Source: Peribolospora baueri
Taxonomy: Eukaryota > Basidiomycota > Peribolosporomycetes > Peribolosporales > Peribolosporaceae
Direction: 5' to 3'
Length of the DNA: 64,000 nt
Assembly (NCBI GenBank): GCA_029717555.1
Contig: JAMDHS010000044.1
Span: 113,288-177,287, forward strand
Positions within the stretch are counted from its first letter, which is position 1, and every line of letters begins with the position of its first letter. Below, one piece after another: positions 12,689 to 23,875 of the stretch. A program made the translations under genes and the position numbers. The notes below the pieces were generated by a model, which ran no database searches, was not told the DNA's origin, and saw nothing but the letters and a program-made list of their open reading frames with translations.

Positions 12689-12700
12689 AACCCTAACCCT
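12689..12700 (-). promoter_or_regulatory. Telobox-like AACCCTAACCCT upstream of RPS31
   Basis: Two adjoining CCCTAA hexamers about 340 bp upstream of the RPS31 start codon, in a promoter where fungi often use Tbf1- or Rap1-type telomere-repeat-binding factors for ribosomal genes. The location makes a regulatory role plausible. Confidence 0.5.
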
Positions 12701-13828
12701 ATAATCGACGCGTTCCTCCCTCTTTCATACCACCGTCTCTTCCATAGCAGCCCGTCTGATCGCTTCCACCACACCGTCGTCGTCGTCGTTGACTACACCT
12801 TGTTGACTTTCTGCTCGACCCAGCTCGATTAGAATGTTTTTCGAGAAAGTCGAAGTTTTGGCTTGTCTTCAAAGATGAGCCTGAAGCCGGCTCACCAGCC
12901 GCGGCGACTCATCGGCGACCTTCTTGTGAAACGACGGGCCATGTCCTGGACTTGCCCTCCCGGTACGCGTGAGGTAGGCGTCGCTGTCAGGGGCCCGCCG
13001 CAGTAGGGTCGCGCAGCGTATATATACCGCCCCTCTCCCCCCTGCTCGGGTAAAGAAGGACAAGAGACGACTACCAACATCAGCATCACAGAGCAAGCCT
13101 CCACCATAACCTGTGTCGCACCCGTACCTTCTCATTTCATAGCTGGTGGACCTCGAGCGGGTCATCTGTTCTCACCCGTCGAGCTGGCGCGGCGGTTTTA
13201 AACGTAAGATCAGCTGTCGTGGAACACACTCCCCATCGTTCCTCCGCTTCCTAGTGTTCATAGCATATATACGCCCCACGTGTATTCCTCATTGTTCAAC
13301 GAGGTGAGAGTGAAATGTTGAGGGGAAGGGAATGACCAGATAGCCTGGCCCTGCGACCAATGTTCGCCAGCTCCGACGGGTGAGAGAGACGACCCGCTGG
13401 AGGTCTAACAGAGTTCACTCTCCCACTAGAGCGGCCGGACCGCTGTCATGACTCCCGGTTTGCGTACAAGTGAAAGAAAGCATGTTCTTGGCGATCACAG
13501 CAATGTACATTGACCAAAAGGGAGACGAACGAGAAAGAGAACGACGTGAGAACGTCGGAGCGGAAAAGTCGTCCTCCCTGACACTGCCGGCGGGTGTGGA
13601 GAGCGGAGGGGAAAGTGGGAGATATGTACATGCAAGGCTGCGCGTCGCACGAAGAACGTTGATGACGTACGACGAACAGTCGAGCCGTACGAGGTAGTTT
13701 TGCCGGGCACTACTCCTTTGTGCCGCTGAGGTCGCAGCTAAACGGCAACAAGAGACGGAGGGGAAAGAGGACCGCTGTCCTGCAGCGGAGTTGGGAAGAA
13801 GGCATGATGACCAAACCGAGTCCTCTCT
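12701..13828. other. Region without a confident gene; two TATA-like sites
   Basis: About 1.1 kb between the RPS31 promoter and the 3' end of the next gene. TATA-like motifs GTATATATACC near 13018 and GCATATATACG near 13264 both face right on the plus strand, each followed by pyrimidine-rich sequence. No supported coding exon follows either, so a short non-coding transcript or small unrecognised gene is possible. I found no tRNA, 5S or U6 pattern here. Confidence 0.4.
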
Positions 13829-15254
13829 CTATGCCCTTCTCTCCATCTCCTCCCTCCCCTGCTGCTCCTTCCTCCAGCGCAAGCGCCAAGGCCAACTCCT
13901 TTCTTGCTCCTTAACCGGTGGCGTATCGGATGGAGCACCGTCAGTCAGCGGCGGGCCGAGATCAACGACGGTCATTTCAGTCGCCTGCGGTCCGCCGGCC
14001 TGCTTTTCGTCCGCGAGGCGAAAGTCCACTGCTCCCGCGCCGTAGCCGGGTAGACGGGCGGCGATATAGGACGGAAGGTAGGCATTTGGGTCGTAGACAG
14101 AGGGAGTGGGGACTACGGGGAGGGTGATCACTAGGTCGGCGCTGATGCGAAGGGAGGGGTGTCAGCGGGTATGAGCGCAGAGGAAGAGGGAGGAGCGAGT
14201 TCAGCATCCAGTCGAGGTACGTCAAGCGCGTCAGGCAGGCGCAGGAGAACGTTGTATACCCACTGAGCCCTGGCAAAGGAACTCGGCCGGATGTTCCACG
14301 TTACCGCGAAATGCGGTCCGCGAGCTGCATCCGCAGCTGTGAACTGACGAACCAAGCCGTTTGTCTTGACCTTGGCCTGATGACATGAAGCGAGAAAGAC
14401 GATCGATCGCACCGGGTCAGTCAAGTCCGGGGAGAACCGGTTCGGGAGCCCAACGAGCGTTCGAAAACGGGGAGCGCTACCGAGCTTACCATGCGATTCC
14501 AGACGAGCACGGGAACCCAGAAGACAATGAAGATGCCAAAAAGGATGCCAAAGCCGATGAGCCGGGCCGTGGCAAAGTGCATGCCGTGGTTGTTCAGGAT
14601 GGCTCTGTCGGCGACACTGATTAGGGGCCAGGGGCTGTGTCGGTGCGTGCACATCGCGGCGAAGGATAGGAGGGCGGTGGACAATGTGTTCAGCAATGGG
14701 ACGCAACGTAAAATTGACGTCGAAAAAGGAAGGAAGAGGCTTACAGGATGAGGGTGGCCAGAACTGCGGGGTACGTAAGACGGGGTTCGTCAAGATAAAA
14801 AACGCATTCACGAGGCGACGAGGACGAAACCAAAGAAAGCGTCGACGACACCACGATGAGCTGCGAAAAGGAGCCACCTGTCCGTCCCTCGCTACTCACG
14901 CGCGACGACGGTCCAGACGCGCTCAAAGACTGTATCAGACGACGGGCGGAGAGCGGCGTAAAGGGTTAGCAAAGTCGCGGGGTCCGCTCCGGTCGCTGCT
15001 TTCTTATGACATCGTCCTCCCCTCTCTTCGAGCGCGAACCACGCCGGGCGGTGGAGACACTCACGGCTCCACTCCCACCGCCTAAGGACCCTCATCAAAC
15101 CCCCGACGCGACTGTACCACTCCTCCTGTCCGAGGTACGCCGCGAGCTCGAACGGCAGCGGAGGGGGCTGTTTCTGCTGTTTGGTGAGCGTGACGACCAG
15201 TTCGTTGTGGCGACGGTGGTAGGGGAGGCGGTAGTTGAGCGTCGCCGTTGACAT
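13829..15254 (-). CDS. Unknown membrane protein with two transmembrane segments
   Basis: Six exons on minus (15254-15065, 14929-14900, 14763-14745, 14634-14490, 14376-14264 and 14141-13829) sum to 810 nt in frame, 269 residues. Exon 3 is only 19 nt and completes the first membrane span: the join reads FERVWTVVALLATLILPWPL. A second span, LIGFGILFGIFIVFWVPVLV, lies about 25 residues later, so the two may form a hairpin. The cytosol- or lumen-facing C-terminal half contains HFAVTWNIRPSSFARAHADL and LPVVPTPSVYDPNAYLPSYI, which looks ordered and probably conserved, ending in a charged tail. The fifth intron uses donor GTGGGT. The frame holding through five joins makes the gene model good, but I do not recognise the family. 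An ER or Golgi protein is a guess from the layout only. Confidence 0.75.
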
Positions 15255-16934
15255 TTTCCGTGGGCAGTCGGGTAGGTGGGGCCGGGTGAGTGTAATTGGA
15301 CGTGCGAAAATAGGATAGGTACGACAGGATTTCACTCCGCTGGCGGGTCGCCTGATGTCGCGTTCAAACGACGAAAGAGCGCGAAGAGGCGATGAGAGAG
15401 AGAGGTGAACGAGATGCCTGATCTCTGAGCAACCAGTGTAGATCTTTCCAGAGGGCAGGTGATGTTGATGTGAGGGTGCGTAAAGACTGTGACGCTGTCC
15501 GGACGGAAGGGTCGAGCGAAGCAAGGGAGTTAGGACAGTGCCGGAGACGACAAAGGCCGTGCAAGTTGGGAGTGTGGCGGCCGGTGCTGTCTTCGAAAAA
15601 CAAGGGAAAGAGACAAAGAGTGCGGGACAAAGGAGTGAATCGCTCCACAAAGCCCCGAAGAAAGGCGAACCGTGCGTCAACGGGTGGACCAGCCGGGAAG
15701 AAGAAAAGGCGCTCTGGTAGTTGGTGGTGGTGAGGGAAAAAAGTGAGAAGGGGGGCGACGAGACGATGGAGAGAAGGGAAGAGATTTGTCTATGAAGCTG
15801 GGCTCTTGTTTGAGCGCGTCAGTCACTTGTCCCGATATCGCAGCGGACCAAACAAGAGCTGGGCAGCGCTGACGTTGATACGGTCAGCCTGCCAACCAAC
15901 CAACCGACGTCGCTCGCCGTAATCGCTCAGCCCTGCCCTGCCTGCCGCACGGTCAACAACGGACGGCGTTGGGTGTTGTTGCACGTCACGTAGCTCAAAC
16001 GAGTCGCCATCTTTCGCCCGGTCCATCGAAATAGGAGCTGTCACCCTGTCCGGCGCAGGTGGTTGTTGGACGACAAGCCGTGACGACGACGACGGGTCGC
16101 CAGGGGAACCAACCGCTCTGGTCAGGGCGATCGCCTGCGGCGACGGCGAACTGCGTCATTGACATCCCTGTTCCTGTCGCCTGCCGCAGCCAGCTCTGGA
16201 TTGCATTGTGATAGTTTGCCAAGATCCCACACGTTGCCTCTGGCTTGGCACGTGCGTGTATGTGTGACACGTGCTCGCGCTGCTTGTCCCTGTCCGGTCT
16301 TCGTGTCCGAGCTACGGTCCGGCTCGACCAAACGAAGGCAAAGCGAAGAGGCGTACGGAGAAGAAGACAGTCGACTCGCCGAAAGGAAGGCCGAAAGGCA
16401 GGGCGCGAAGAGATGGACGAAAAAGAGTTCTTTCAGGTAGAAGTAAGAAACGATAGATAGGACGATGACGACGAGGAGAAGATCGCGGAGGTGGGGCCTG
16501 AACAAGCAAAAAAGCAGAGGGTAAGGGGATGGATGGAGGGGTAACTCGATGGAGGGATGGATGGATGGCTGGCTAGCAGACGGACGGACAGACGGACTGA
16601 CGGACTGACTTCGATAGACATCTGAGGTGAGGCAGGTGAAGTGGGGTGACGTGAAGCCATGACATGACGGACTGGTGTATGTGGTGAGAGGAAGGAGTGG
16701 TTCGGTGACGACGACCGCGATCCGCTGAGCGACGCTGGCGCCAGCCGTTCGTTCGGACGATCGAAAAAGGGCAAACAAAGGGGAGGGCGAGAAGAGCTGG
16801 GGGGAAAGAAACACGCAGATGCGCGCGAGTAAAACCTAAATTACGACGGCGATATGGAAAGATGAAAAAAAAGAGAGGAAAGACGACGCCACGCTCCCGG
16901 CGCTGGGCTGGGCTCCTCGTCCTAACCTTCCCGG
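15255..16934. other. Intergenic region, no supported gene
   Basis: About 1.7 kb between the start of the two-span membrane protein and the end of the cyclin gene. It includes GATGG and GACGGAC short repeats near 16540-16605. Several long open frames are present on both strands, but they are Ser/Pro/His-rich translations of simple sequence with no domain or consistent splice pattern. It probably holds the membrane-protein promoter and the cyclin 3' untranslated region. Confidence 0.55.
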
Positions 16935-19843
16935 CTACCCATCCATCTCGACGTCTCCGCCTGGCGCCTGCAACTCATGCTGCTGCTGCTGCTGCCGGTG
17001 GTGGTGCTGTGCACGATGGTGGTGCGACTCTCCATCCTCATCCATCCGCTGCACCTGCTGCCCTCTTCCTTCTCCTCCTCCTCCACCACGGGCCTCACTA
17101 CTTCCTTCTCTTTCCCTCTCCCTCCTCCTCGACTTTTTTCCCTCCTTCGCCGCCGCCATATCCCGATCACGATCGTTCTGAACCTCCGAACCACGACCGT
17201 CCGTCTGCTTCTCCCTCCTCCGCTCATGCTCACGTTCCCTTTCCCCTTCACGCTCGCCGCCAGATCTAGGGGACGACGACGATGCCGGTGGGTGTTCCAA
17301 CGAGGAAGGCAAGCCAGGCACGCCGATGCCGGCGCCAGAAGCATAGACGAGCAACTGATCGGCATACCGCTGCATCTCCTCCAGAGGGATTACGAGGGAA
17401 AAGTCGTTGAGGAGGAGGAATTGCAGTTCCAGTTGGTTGAGCTCGTGCAGAGGAAGCCCGCCGACCTGCGTTGTGCGTGGAAGGGATAAGGAGACGGTGA
17501 GGGACTAAAATCAGCCAACCAGGGACCCGAACGGAGACGACAAAGGGAAAACGACGGCACGGCGACGAAATCGGGGCGTACCTTGGCATAGCGGCTATTG
17601 GTGTAGAAAACGTCGCTGAAAAACTTGCTAGCGACGGTCACGCCAGCGATGACGAGTCGGTGAACGTTGTAACTGTCGATGGCAAAGCCTCTCTTCGGAG
17701 TCGAGGAGGATGATGCCTTATCCTTATTGTCCGCGCCCGCGCCGCCACCAGCTGAATCCATGCCGCCAAGTTTCGACAATCCCTCGCCAGCTTCCCTCTC
17801 CGTGTTGGCGCTGCCGGCGGTGGCATTGCTTCCCCTTCTGCTCCCGCTCCCGCTCCCATGGCCCGAACTGTGTGGCCCACCAAGACCTCTCCGACTCATA
17901 CGATCAAAGTAGACAAGCAAGCTCAAAAACACCTCGTTGGTCGTCGGGCAGTATTTGAGGATGCGCAGAAGATACGCCTCGATAGAGATGCTGGGCACGT
18001 TTCGAGCGTGGAAGCATAGCGTAGAGGAGGGCGCGCGGAGCGCCGTTTGTGCCGCCGTCGTAGGTCGTTTCGTGAGAGGGGCGGGCGCGGCGGTGGTGGA
18101 GGGGAAGGAAGAGGACTGAAGGTAGGGTGGCCCCGTCTGACTTAAGGAAGCGAGGGAAGAAGAGGAGGAAGAGGAGGGGAACTCGCCGAACGTAGCGCTA
18201 GTGACGCTGGTGGGGAAGCCGCCGGATGCTGTCGCCCCCCCATCCGAATGACCCGTCGAAGGCCCCCGTCGATCCTCCTTCCTCCCCTGTCCATCTGTGG
18301 AGGGCTCAGCGGCCCTCTCCTTCCGCTTCCCATCGCTACTCTCCTTCCTGCTCTTCTTGCTCGGACCTTCCATCCCTCCCGATCCCGCACCGCCACTACC
18401 TTGTTGAGGCCTCAAAGCATCGTTGGCACTAGCGATCTGCTGTAAAAGCATAGCAAGGATGCGAAGGAGGTCATGTGTAGGGAAGGTGGCCAGGTGGAGG
18501 TGCGGAGGCGAGACCTGTCGAGGTTTCTTTTCGTCGACGACGTCAACGGCAGACGAGGGATCAGAGGACGAAGAAGATGTAGATGAAGAAGCGGAACGAG
18601 ATCGGGGTCGTCGAAGGCGGTGGGAGGCAGAGTGATGCGAGCTGGAGGCCGACTGGGAGCGATGACCGCGATGACCGGCAGAGGAGGACCTCATTCGAGA
18701 CTGTGAGCGAGTAGATCCAGGGTCTCCACGGTGCCCGTCGGGCACGTCCCTCGTCTGACCCTCGTCTTCTGCTCCACCGCGGCCGCGGTGCGAAGGAGAA
18801 GCGCCCTTTCCATCGCGGACGCGTCCTACCATATCGTCCATCCTGGAGGCCTGCGCAGCGAAGGAACTGGAACTGGCGTACCGGTCGGACGAAGAAACGG
18901 AAGACGACAAGAAAGCTGCGGATCGAGGCGACTTTGACGAGTCACCTGCGGCCGCGCCCGAAGAGGCTGCCAAGGACGACGAAAAGGCCGAGGAGGAAGC
19001 GGTGGCTGCCATGGGCGACGAGACGAACCCACCTGGTATAGCAGGAGACGACGCGGTTCGAGGTGCGACTCCGCCGCCCTGCTCAGTCCAATCCACGTCC
19101 ATGGCCTCCTCGTCCGTGCTTGCCTTCCGAGAAGGGTTGCTGGACACGGGGACCGAGTCCGAACCGGAAGGCTCGCGAGGCCTGGAGACCGTTGCAGAGC
19201 GCGATGCGCTCGAGTTCAAGCTCGAGCCGCCACCCACATTCGCTCCAGTGGCCCCATCGACACCTGGGTGAAGGAGGCCTTCGCGGCCTGCCATTTCCGG
19301 AAGGCTCGCGGCCGCGGCATCCTCCGCTCGCGCCGCGTTGACGGCGTCAGCGGGCGCGGTGTCGGTACCATTAAGACGAGGAGCGGCGGTGGTCGAATAG
19401 ACAAGATGGTTGGCAACCTTGGAAGGATGAGGGTGAGCGTGGCCAAAGGACGAGGAGGCGGAGGTGGAAGGGACGAACACGCCGCATCCGTCCATTGGAG
19501 GACTGGTGTTGCTGCTACTCGCGCTGCGCTCCAGACGATCTGTACCGCTACCGCTGCCAGACGTGTCCGTAGATGCGGAGGAAAGCGAGGAAGCGGAGGC
19601 CAGACTCTGCGACTGTGACGTAGAACGGGGGGACGGAGGGTAGGAGGCGGAAGGCAAGCGGGGGTCGTGGGCACGGGGACGGTGTTGCTGTTGCTGGTGC
19701 TGGTGCTGCCCAAGCGGGCGTGAGTGGTGCGCTGGGGAGGGCGCCGGAGACGAGGAGAGAGGGGAGCGGGTGGGAAGCGGAGCAGGATAAGATGGGACGG
19801 CGGCGATGGCGGCGGAGGAGGACGAGGGCGAGGTGGACAGCAT
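16935..19843 (-). CDS. PHO80-type (Pho85-class) cyclin with long disordered N-terminus
   Basis: Regulatory subunit of a Pho85/CDK5-like kinase, inferred from a PHO80-family cyclin box. Two exons on minus, 19843-17582 and 17465-16935, give 930 residues. Roughly the first 430 residues are Ser/Ala-rich with phosphorylation-type SP sites. The cyclin fold starts near FPTHDLLRILAMLLQQIAS, continues with RNVPSISIEAYLLRILKY and EVFLSLLVYFDRMSRR, then FAIDSYNVHRLVIAGVTVAS and KFFSDVFYTNSRYAK, and, across the intron, VGGLPLHELNQLELQFLLLN. These are hallmark motifs of the family. Two Gly/Ser-rich insertions interrupt the fold: one of about 120 residues after the first helix and one of about 65 after FDRMSRRG. 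A Glu/Arg-rich, then His/Gln-rich tail ends in VEMDG. Phosphate, glycogen or polarity control are all possible; the sequence does not say which. Confidence 0.9.
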
Positions 19844-21044
19844 CCTGCGCCGGATCTCGGAGAGGACACGTGGAGCCGGCGGTGGTCTTCAAGTTGGGAC
19901 GATATCCGACTTGGTGACGGTATGATCAGCGTCAGTCGTCGGCGAGGGATGAGATGGGGGTATCTAAGCTTGAGAGGCGAGGTCGAAAATGGGTGTGGTC
20001 TCGTCTGTCTATATAGCGACGAAAGAGGGAGTCTTGCGGCGGATGCCGACCGAGGTGAGCAGCGCGAGTTGGACGAGACGAGAGCGATTGCCGGACGCTC
20101 GCGGAGAAGAGGAGACGAGGCGGCGAGGGGACTGCGACCCGATTCGATTCGAATCGTGGTGTGCTCTCGTTCGCGGAGCGGAGCCGTGGTTGTGGTAGTT
20201 GGTTGTGTGATTGTGTGGTTGTGGTTGAGTCTGTGAATGAGAATGTGAATGTGAATGTGTGTGTCTGCTTGCGCCCTCGACCGCACGCGTGACGCGGGTG
20301 GTGCGAGCGCAGCACGACGCAGCGGAGAGCCCGGATGGGTGGGCGGGGGTGAAGATGGGAGATGGAGATGGAGATGGAGGAAAGGATGAAGAAGACAAGG
20401 CGAGGATGAGGATGATCTCGACTCGACTCGACTCGTCTCTCATCCGTCTGTCTGTCTGTGCGACCCTCCACCGACGACCGACTTGGCTCCGCCGGTTTTC
20501 TCCTTATTGAGCAGCCGTCCTCGAACGTGCCCACCGCCTATCTCCGCCATCTCCGCTTCCCTTGCATGTCGTCGCACGTGGGCCCACCAACTACGTCGCC
20601 GACCATCCCGATCTCCCGACGGCCCGACGTCGGGATCGCCGAACACAGACACAGACACACACACGCATAAGGGGCACTCATGGAGGCGGTCCCTTCGAGA
20701 TGAGCGTCGTCGATGAGCGTCGCATCGGAACGCAAACCGGATTTCATACTCGTCCTCGGCATGGCCTCCCCATCCACCTTCGCCCAACAGTCGGGCACAC
20801 GTCCCCTCAGCTAGAAGTGCGATCAGAAGCACAGTGGCATGCAAAGGGATTAGAAAAAGCATCACCGCGTTCCGATGCGCGGGGCTCGAAGGGGCCGTAT
20901 TCTTTGGACGTGGCGACCGATGCCGTCTTGTTCTTCATCGTCCAATGCTGCGACCCTTGTGATGCCGAGCGGCCGGCTGTTGGACGATACCGGCTGCTTG
21001 CAAACAAAGCAGCCTGGCATACGATGCGTGCCTTCCTCCACTCG
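19844..21044. other. Intergenic region upstream of the cyclin gene
   Basis: About 1.2 kb holding the cyclin promoter/leader and the 3' end of the HIT-finger gene. Near 20210-20260 there is a GTGAATGTGAATGTG-type repeat, and at about 20360-20385 a GGAGAT repeat. I see no gene. Confidence 0.5.
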
Positions 21045-22125
21045 TTACGACGACGACGACTCCTTGACCCAACCTCCGGCATCATACTCAGGCCCCTCCA
21101 CCGCCTTGCTCACCAGCTCGGCAAACGCCCTCACTTCCTCCGCCTCATCCGGCCCGATCCTCAGCCCCATCCTCAGCAGCTCTCTCTCCGACACTGTTCG
21201 TCCCGCTCCCCGTCCTCCAGTCACGCCCACTCCTGCCCACCCGTTTCCATGTCCTCCCCCACCCTCGTCGCCTAGTCCTCTTGCAGGGAGGAGGGAGGGA
21301 TGGACCTGTGGGACGGCGCGTGGCCGCGAGACGGAGCCGACGCCTAGGATGAGCTCCAATGCAGACCGGCGCGCGGCTTCGGTGGGGAGAGCGTCGATGG
21401 AGGACAGCACTCGCGGCAAAGAGGCCGACGAGGTGAGCAGGCGACGGAGGCCGGGATCGGTCGCTGTGTGGGCGCAGGGGCGGTCGACGGGCAGGCGGGC
21501 GGTCAGCGAGCATACGATATGCGGCACAGATCGACGCCGACTCGACTCGATTCGTCGTCACTCGCCTATTCTCATGAATTCACTTCGCCTCAACGGCTTG
21601 GGGTCGTTCTTGTAGAGCGGGTCCGTGTAGATCGAATCGTCTGGCTCTGGAGGCCATGCGAGCTCTGACAGCGCTCGGAGGCGTGGAGTTGGGGACAGTG
21701 GAGCTACCGGGGAAAGAGGGGATGAAATGTGAGAAAAAGTCGTTTGGAAGAAAAGCCGCTCGTCGCTTTCAGCTAGCCCCTTCGGTCGCGCACTTGCACA
21801 CCTTCGGAACCGATCTCCTCCTCATCCAAGCCGTCCATGTCCATGGCGGAAGAGGAGCGCACAGGCGTTGCTGCCCCCGATGTGCCGTCTGAAACGGAGG
21901 GAGGGGGAACGAGGCAGGAGTCTGTCTTGTGCTTCTTGTAGCACGGCACTGAGCAGCTGTAAGAGGCGAGAAGGGTGGAAGACGGTGTCAGCGCAGGAAG
22001 GGGAGCACGATTGCGGCCAGACTCGAGACTCACTACTGCACCCTCTTACACCCCGGGCATTTGTACTTTGCCTCGTTCTCCAAGCACACCTGACAGACTT
22101 GCGCTGCCTTTCTCTTCGGCGCCAT
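21045..22125 (-). CDS. HIT1: HIT-type zinc-finger protein, ZNHIT3/Hit1-like (box C/D snoRNP assembly)
   Basis: Four exons on minus: 22125-22034, 21956-21802, 21703-21566 and 21463-21045; 804 nt, 267 residues. The N-terminus is a zf-HIT finger: CQVCLENEAKYKCPGC, then across intron 1 YCSVPCYKKH, with Cys at the expected spacing. An acidic stretch follows, then LSELAWPPEPDDSIYTDPLY and KNDPKPLRRSEFMRI, the pattern seen in ZNHIT3-type proteins after the finger, and a Gly-rich C-terminus ending in a short helical region (AEEVRAFAELVSKAVEG). Hit1/ZNHIT3 works with Rsa1/NUFIP in box C/D snoRNP assembly; that role is carried over from family knowledge. The third intron only keeps frame if spliced with a GC donor (G|GCGAGT). 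The gene diverges from RRP4 across 160 bp. Confidence 0.85.
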
Positions 22126-22285
22126 GTCCACTGGTGACGATGCGATGGTGTTGGGAGACACGAGTGGGTCCACTAAAAGGTCGCATTTCAGAACCACCCT
22201 CTCCTCGTCGCCGCAGCCGATCGTCTTCTTGAGATTGTCCTCGCTCCCCGTTCCAATCGTCCCTCGTATTCACCACCTCGCTGCC
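22126..22285. promoter_or_regulatory. Short bidirectional promoter, HIT-finger gene / RRP4
   Basis: Only 160 bp separate the two divergent start codons, so both genes must share this promoter and their leaders. It contains GATGCGATGG, close to but not matching the PAC element of ribosome-biogenesis genes, and pyrimidine-rich sequence ahead of RRP4. Confidence 0.6.
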
Positions 22286-23701
22286 ATGTTTTCCATCATC
22301 ACCCCTCCACCCGCTCCTCTCCCTTCTTCTTCCAATCACTACAACGGCCGGTACGTCGACGACCACGGTTTGCGCGATGAGGACGCGATGGACCTGGACG
22401 CAGCCGGGCTTGCCGGAGACGGATACCTGGTCGACGCCTTTGACGAAGAGGACGTCGATGGCGCGGGGGGAAGCGGAGCGATGGCAGCGCCGGGCGAGGT
22501 CGTGACGAGCGCGACGGCGTTCATGAGAGGTCATGGCACGTTTGTCGAGGACGATCAGGTCGTCTCCTCCCTCGCCGGCACCGTCGAGCGCGTCAACAAG
22601 CTCGTCTCCGTTCGGCCCGCCAAGACGAGGTATAACCCTGAAGTGGGCGACCTCGTCGTCGGACGGATCACCGAGGTCGGACCGAGGAGGTGGAAGGTGG
22701 ACGTGGGCTCGAGACAGGATGCCGTGCTCATGTTGTCTTCCGTCAACCTGCCAGGTGGAGTGCAGGTGTGTCCGCCATACTGTCGTGTCTCATCTGGTCT
22801 CGTCTTCTTTAGCGTAGCATCCAAAACTCTTATCCATTGGATGGGCGGTCAACGCATCGCTTCCTACGTCCTCCATCTCTGGTTTATCGCAGCGACGTAA
22901 ACTCGAATCGGACGAGTTGCAAATGCGCACCTTCTTTCAAGAGGGCGACCTGCTCGTTGCAGAAGTGCAAGCTTTCTTCGGAGACGGCTCGGTGAGCTTG
23001 CACACGAGGAGCTTGCGATACGGAAAGGTCAGTCCCTCGTCATTCTATCCTTTCTTCCTCTGGCGCGGCCTGCTCATGTCCTTTGCCTTTGCCTTTGTTG
23101 ACCCATCGCCTCTCCGACAGCTTCGCAACGGCCAGCTCGTCCGCGTTCCTCCCGTGCTCATGCGCCGACTCAAGTCGCATTTCTACACCCTTCCATGCGG
23201 CGTCGACCTAATTCTTGGTCTCAACGGCTACATCTGGGTCTCCATGCACGTCGCTGCCGCCAGCGGCGAACAAGGCGGGGACGGCACCGCGGGAAAGGAT
23301 GGCTTGGCGGACAAGGGTTTGGATACGGAGGGCGTGTACTCGGATACGAACGAGGTGAGTTCACATTCGTTCGCTTCCCGATTTGCGTCCCCTTAACCGA
23401 ATTTTGTCCCTGCTTTTTTCCCCCTCAGTTCATCCCCTCCCAAACGCGCCTGGCCATCTCTCGCGTCTCTAACCTCATCACCCTACTCGCGCGACACAAT
23501 CTACCCATCTCCGACAGCATCGTCGCCGAGGCCTACGACGTCAGCCTTGACCTCGTGGAGGATGATCGGCTGGATGAGGACGACGGAGGAGGAGCAGACG
23601 GCGTGATGGCGCTTGGTACGGAGGGCAGGAGAACAGGAGTGAAGAAGATCCTGTCCGAGGACGTTGGCGCGCAGATCCTTGCGGCTTTGGCGGCAAGATG
23701 A
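22286..23701 (+). CDS. RRP4: Exosome complex RNA-binding subunit Rrp4
   Basis: Cap subunit of the nuclear and cytoplasmic RNA exosome. Exons 22286-22765, 22893-23027, 23121-23354 and 23429-23701 join to 373 residues. After an acidic N-terminus comes the conserved entry GHGTFVEDDQVVSSLAGTVE and VNKLVSVRPAKTRYNPEVGD, the S1 domain (VGRITEVGPRRWKVDVGS, then LSSVNLPGG and QMRTFFQEGDLLVAEVQ), and a KH-type segment (GLNGYIWV, ISRVSNLITLLARHN). This order matches Rrp4 rather than Rrp40 or Csl4, chiefly because of the N-terminal GHGT motif. An Asp/Glu/Gly-rich insert precedes the C-terminal KKILSEDVGAQILAALAAR. The start chosen is the ATG at 22286; an earlier in-frame ATG at 22124 would overlap the divergent gene. 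Depletion in yeast blocks 5.8S rRNA 3' trimming. Confidence 0.95.
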
Positions 23702-23875
23702 TGGTGTTAATGGCGACAGTTTAAGCGAAATGATATTCCAAATGCCCACCATGAGTGCCGTGGCCACGTTGTTCAGAAACAGGTCCCTTCTATCCGAAGG
23801 TCAAACACAGATAACAAGAAAGCGGAGAGGAAGCGGAGGAGAGGAAAAGCAAGGCGGATATAAAGCGACAGACGG

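Noticed and set aside
12869-13165. Small frames on both strands near 12.9-13.1 kb
   Set aside because: No recognisable motif and no consistent splice partners. The TATA-like sites nearby are noted, but a gene cannot be supported.
16122-16814. 230-codon minus-strand frame between the two-span membrane gene and the cyclin
   Set aside because: Its product is a translation of GATGG/GACGG repeats and Ser/Pro-rich sequence with no domain, exon structure or plausible context.
22124-22285. Earlier ATG at 22124 as the RRP4 start
   Set aside because: It overlaps the start codon of the divergent HIT-finger gene and would add 54 residues unlike any Rrp4 N-terminus.
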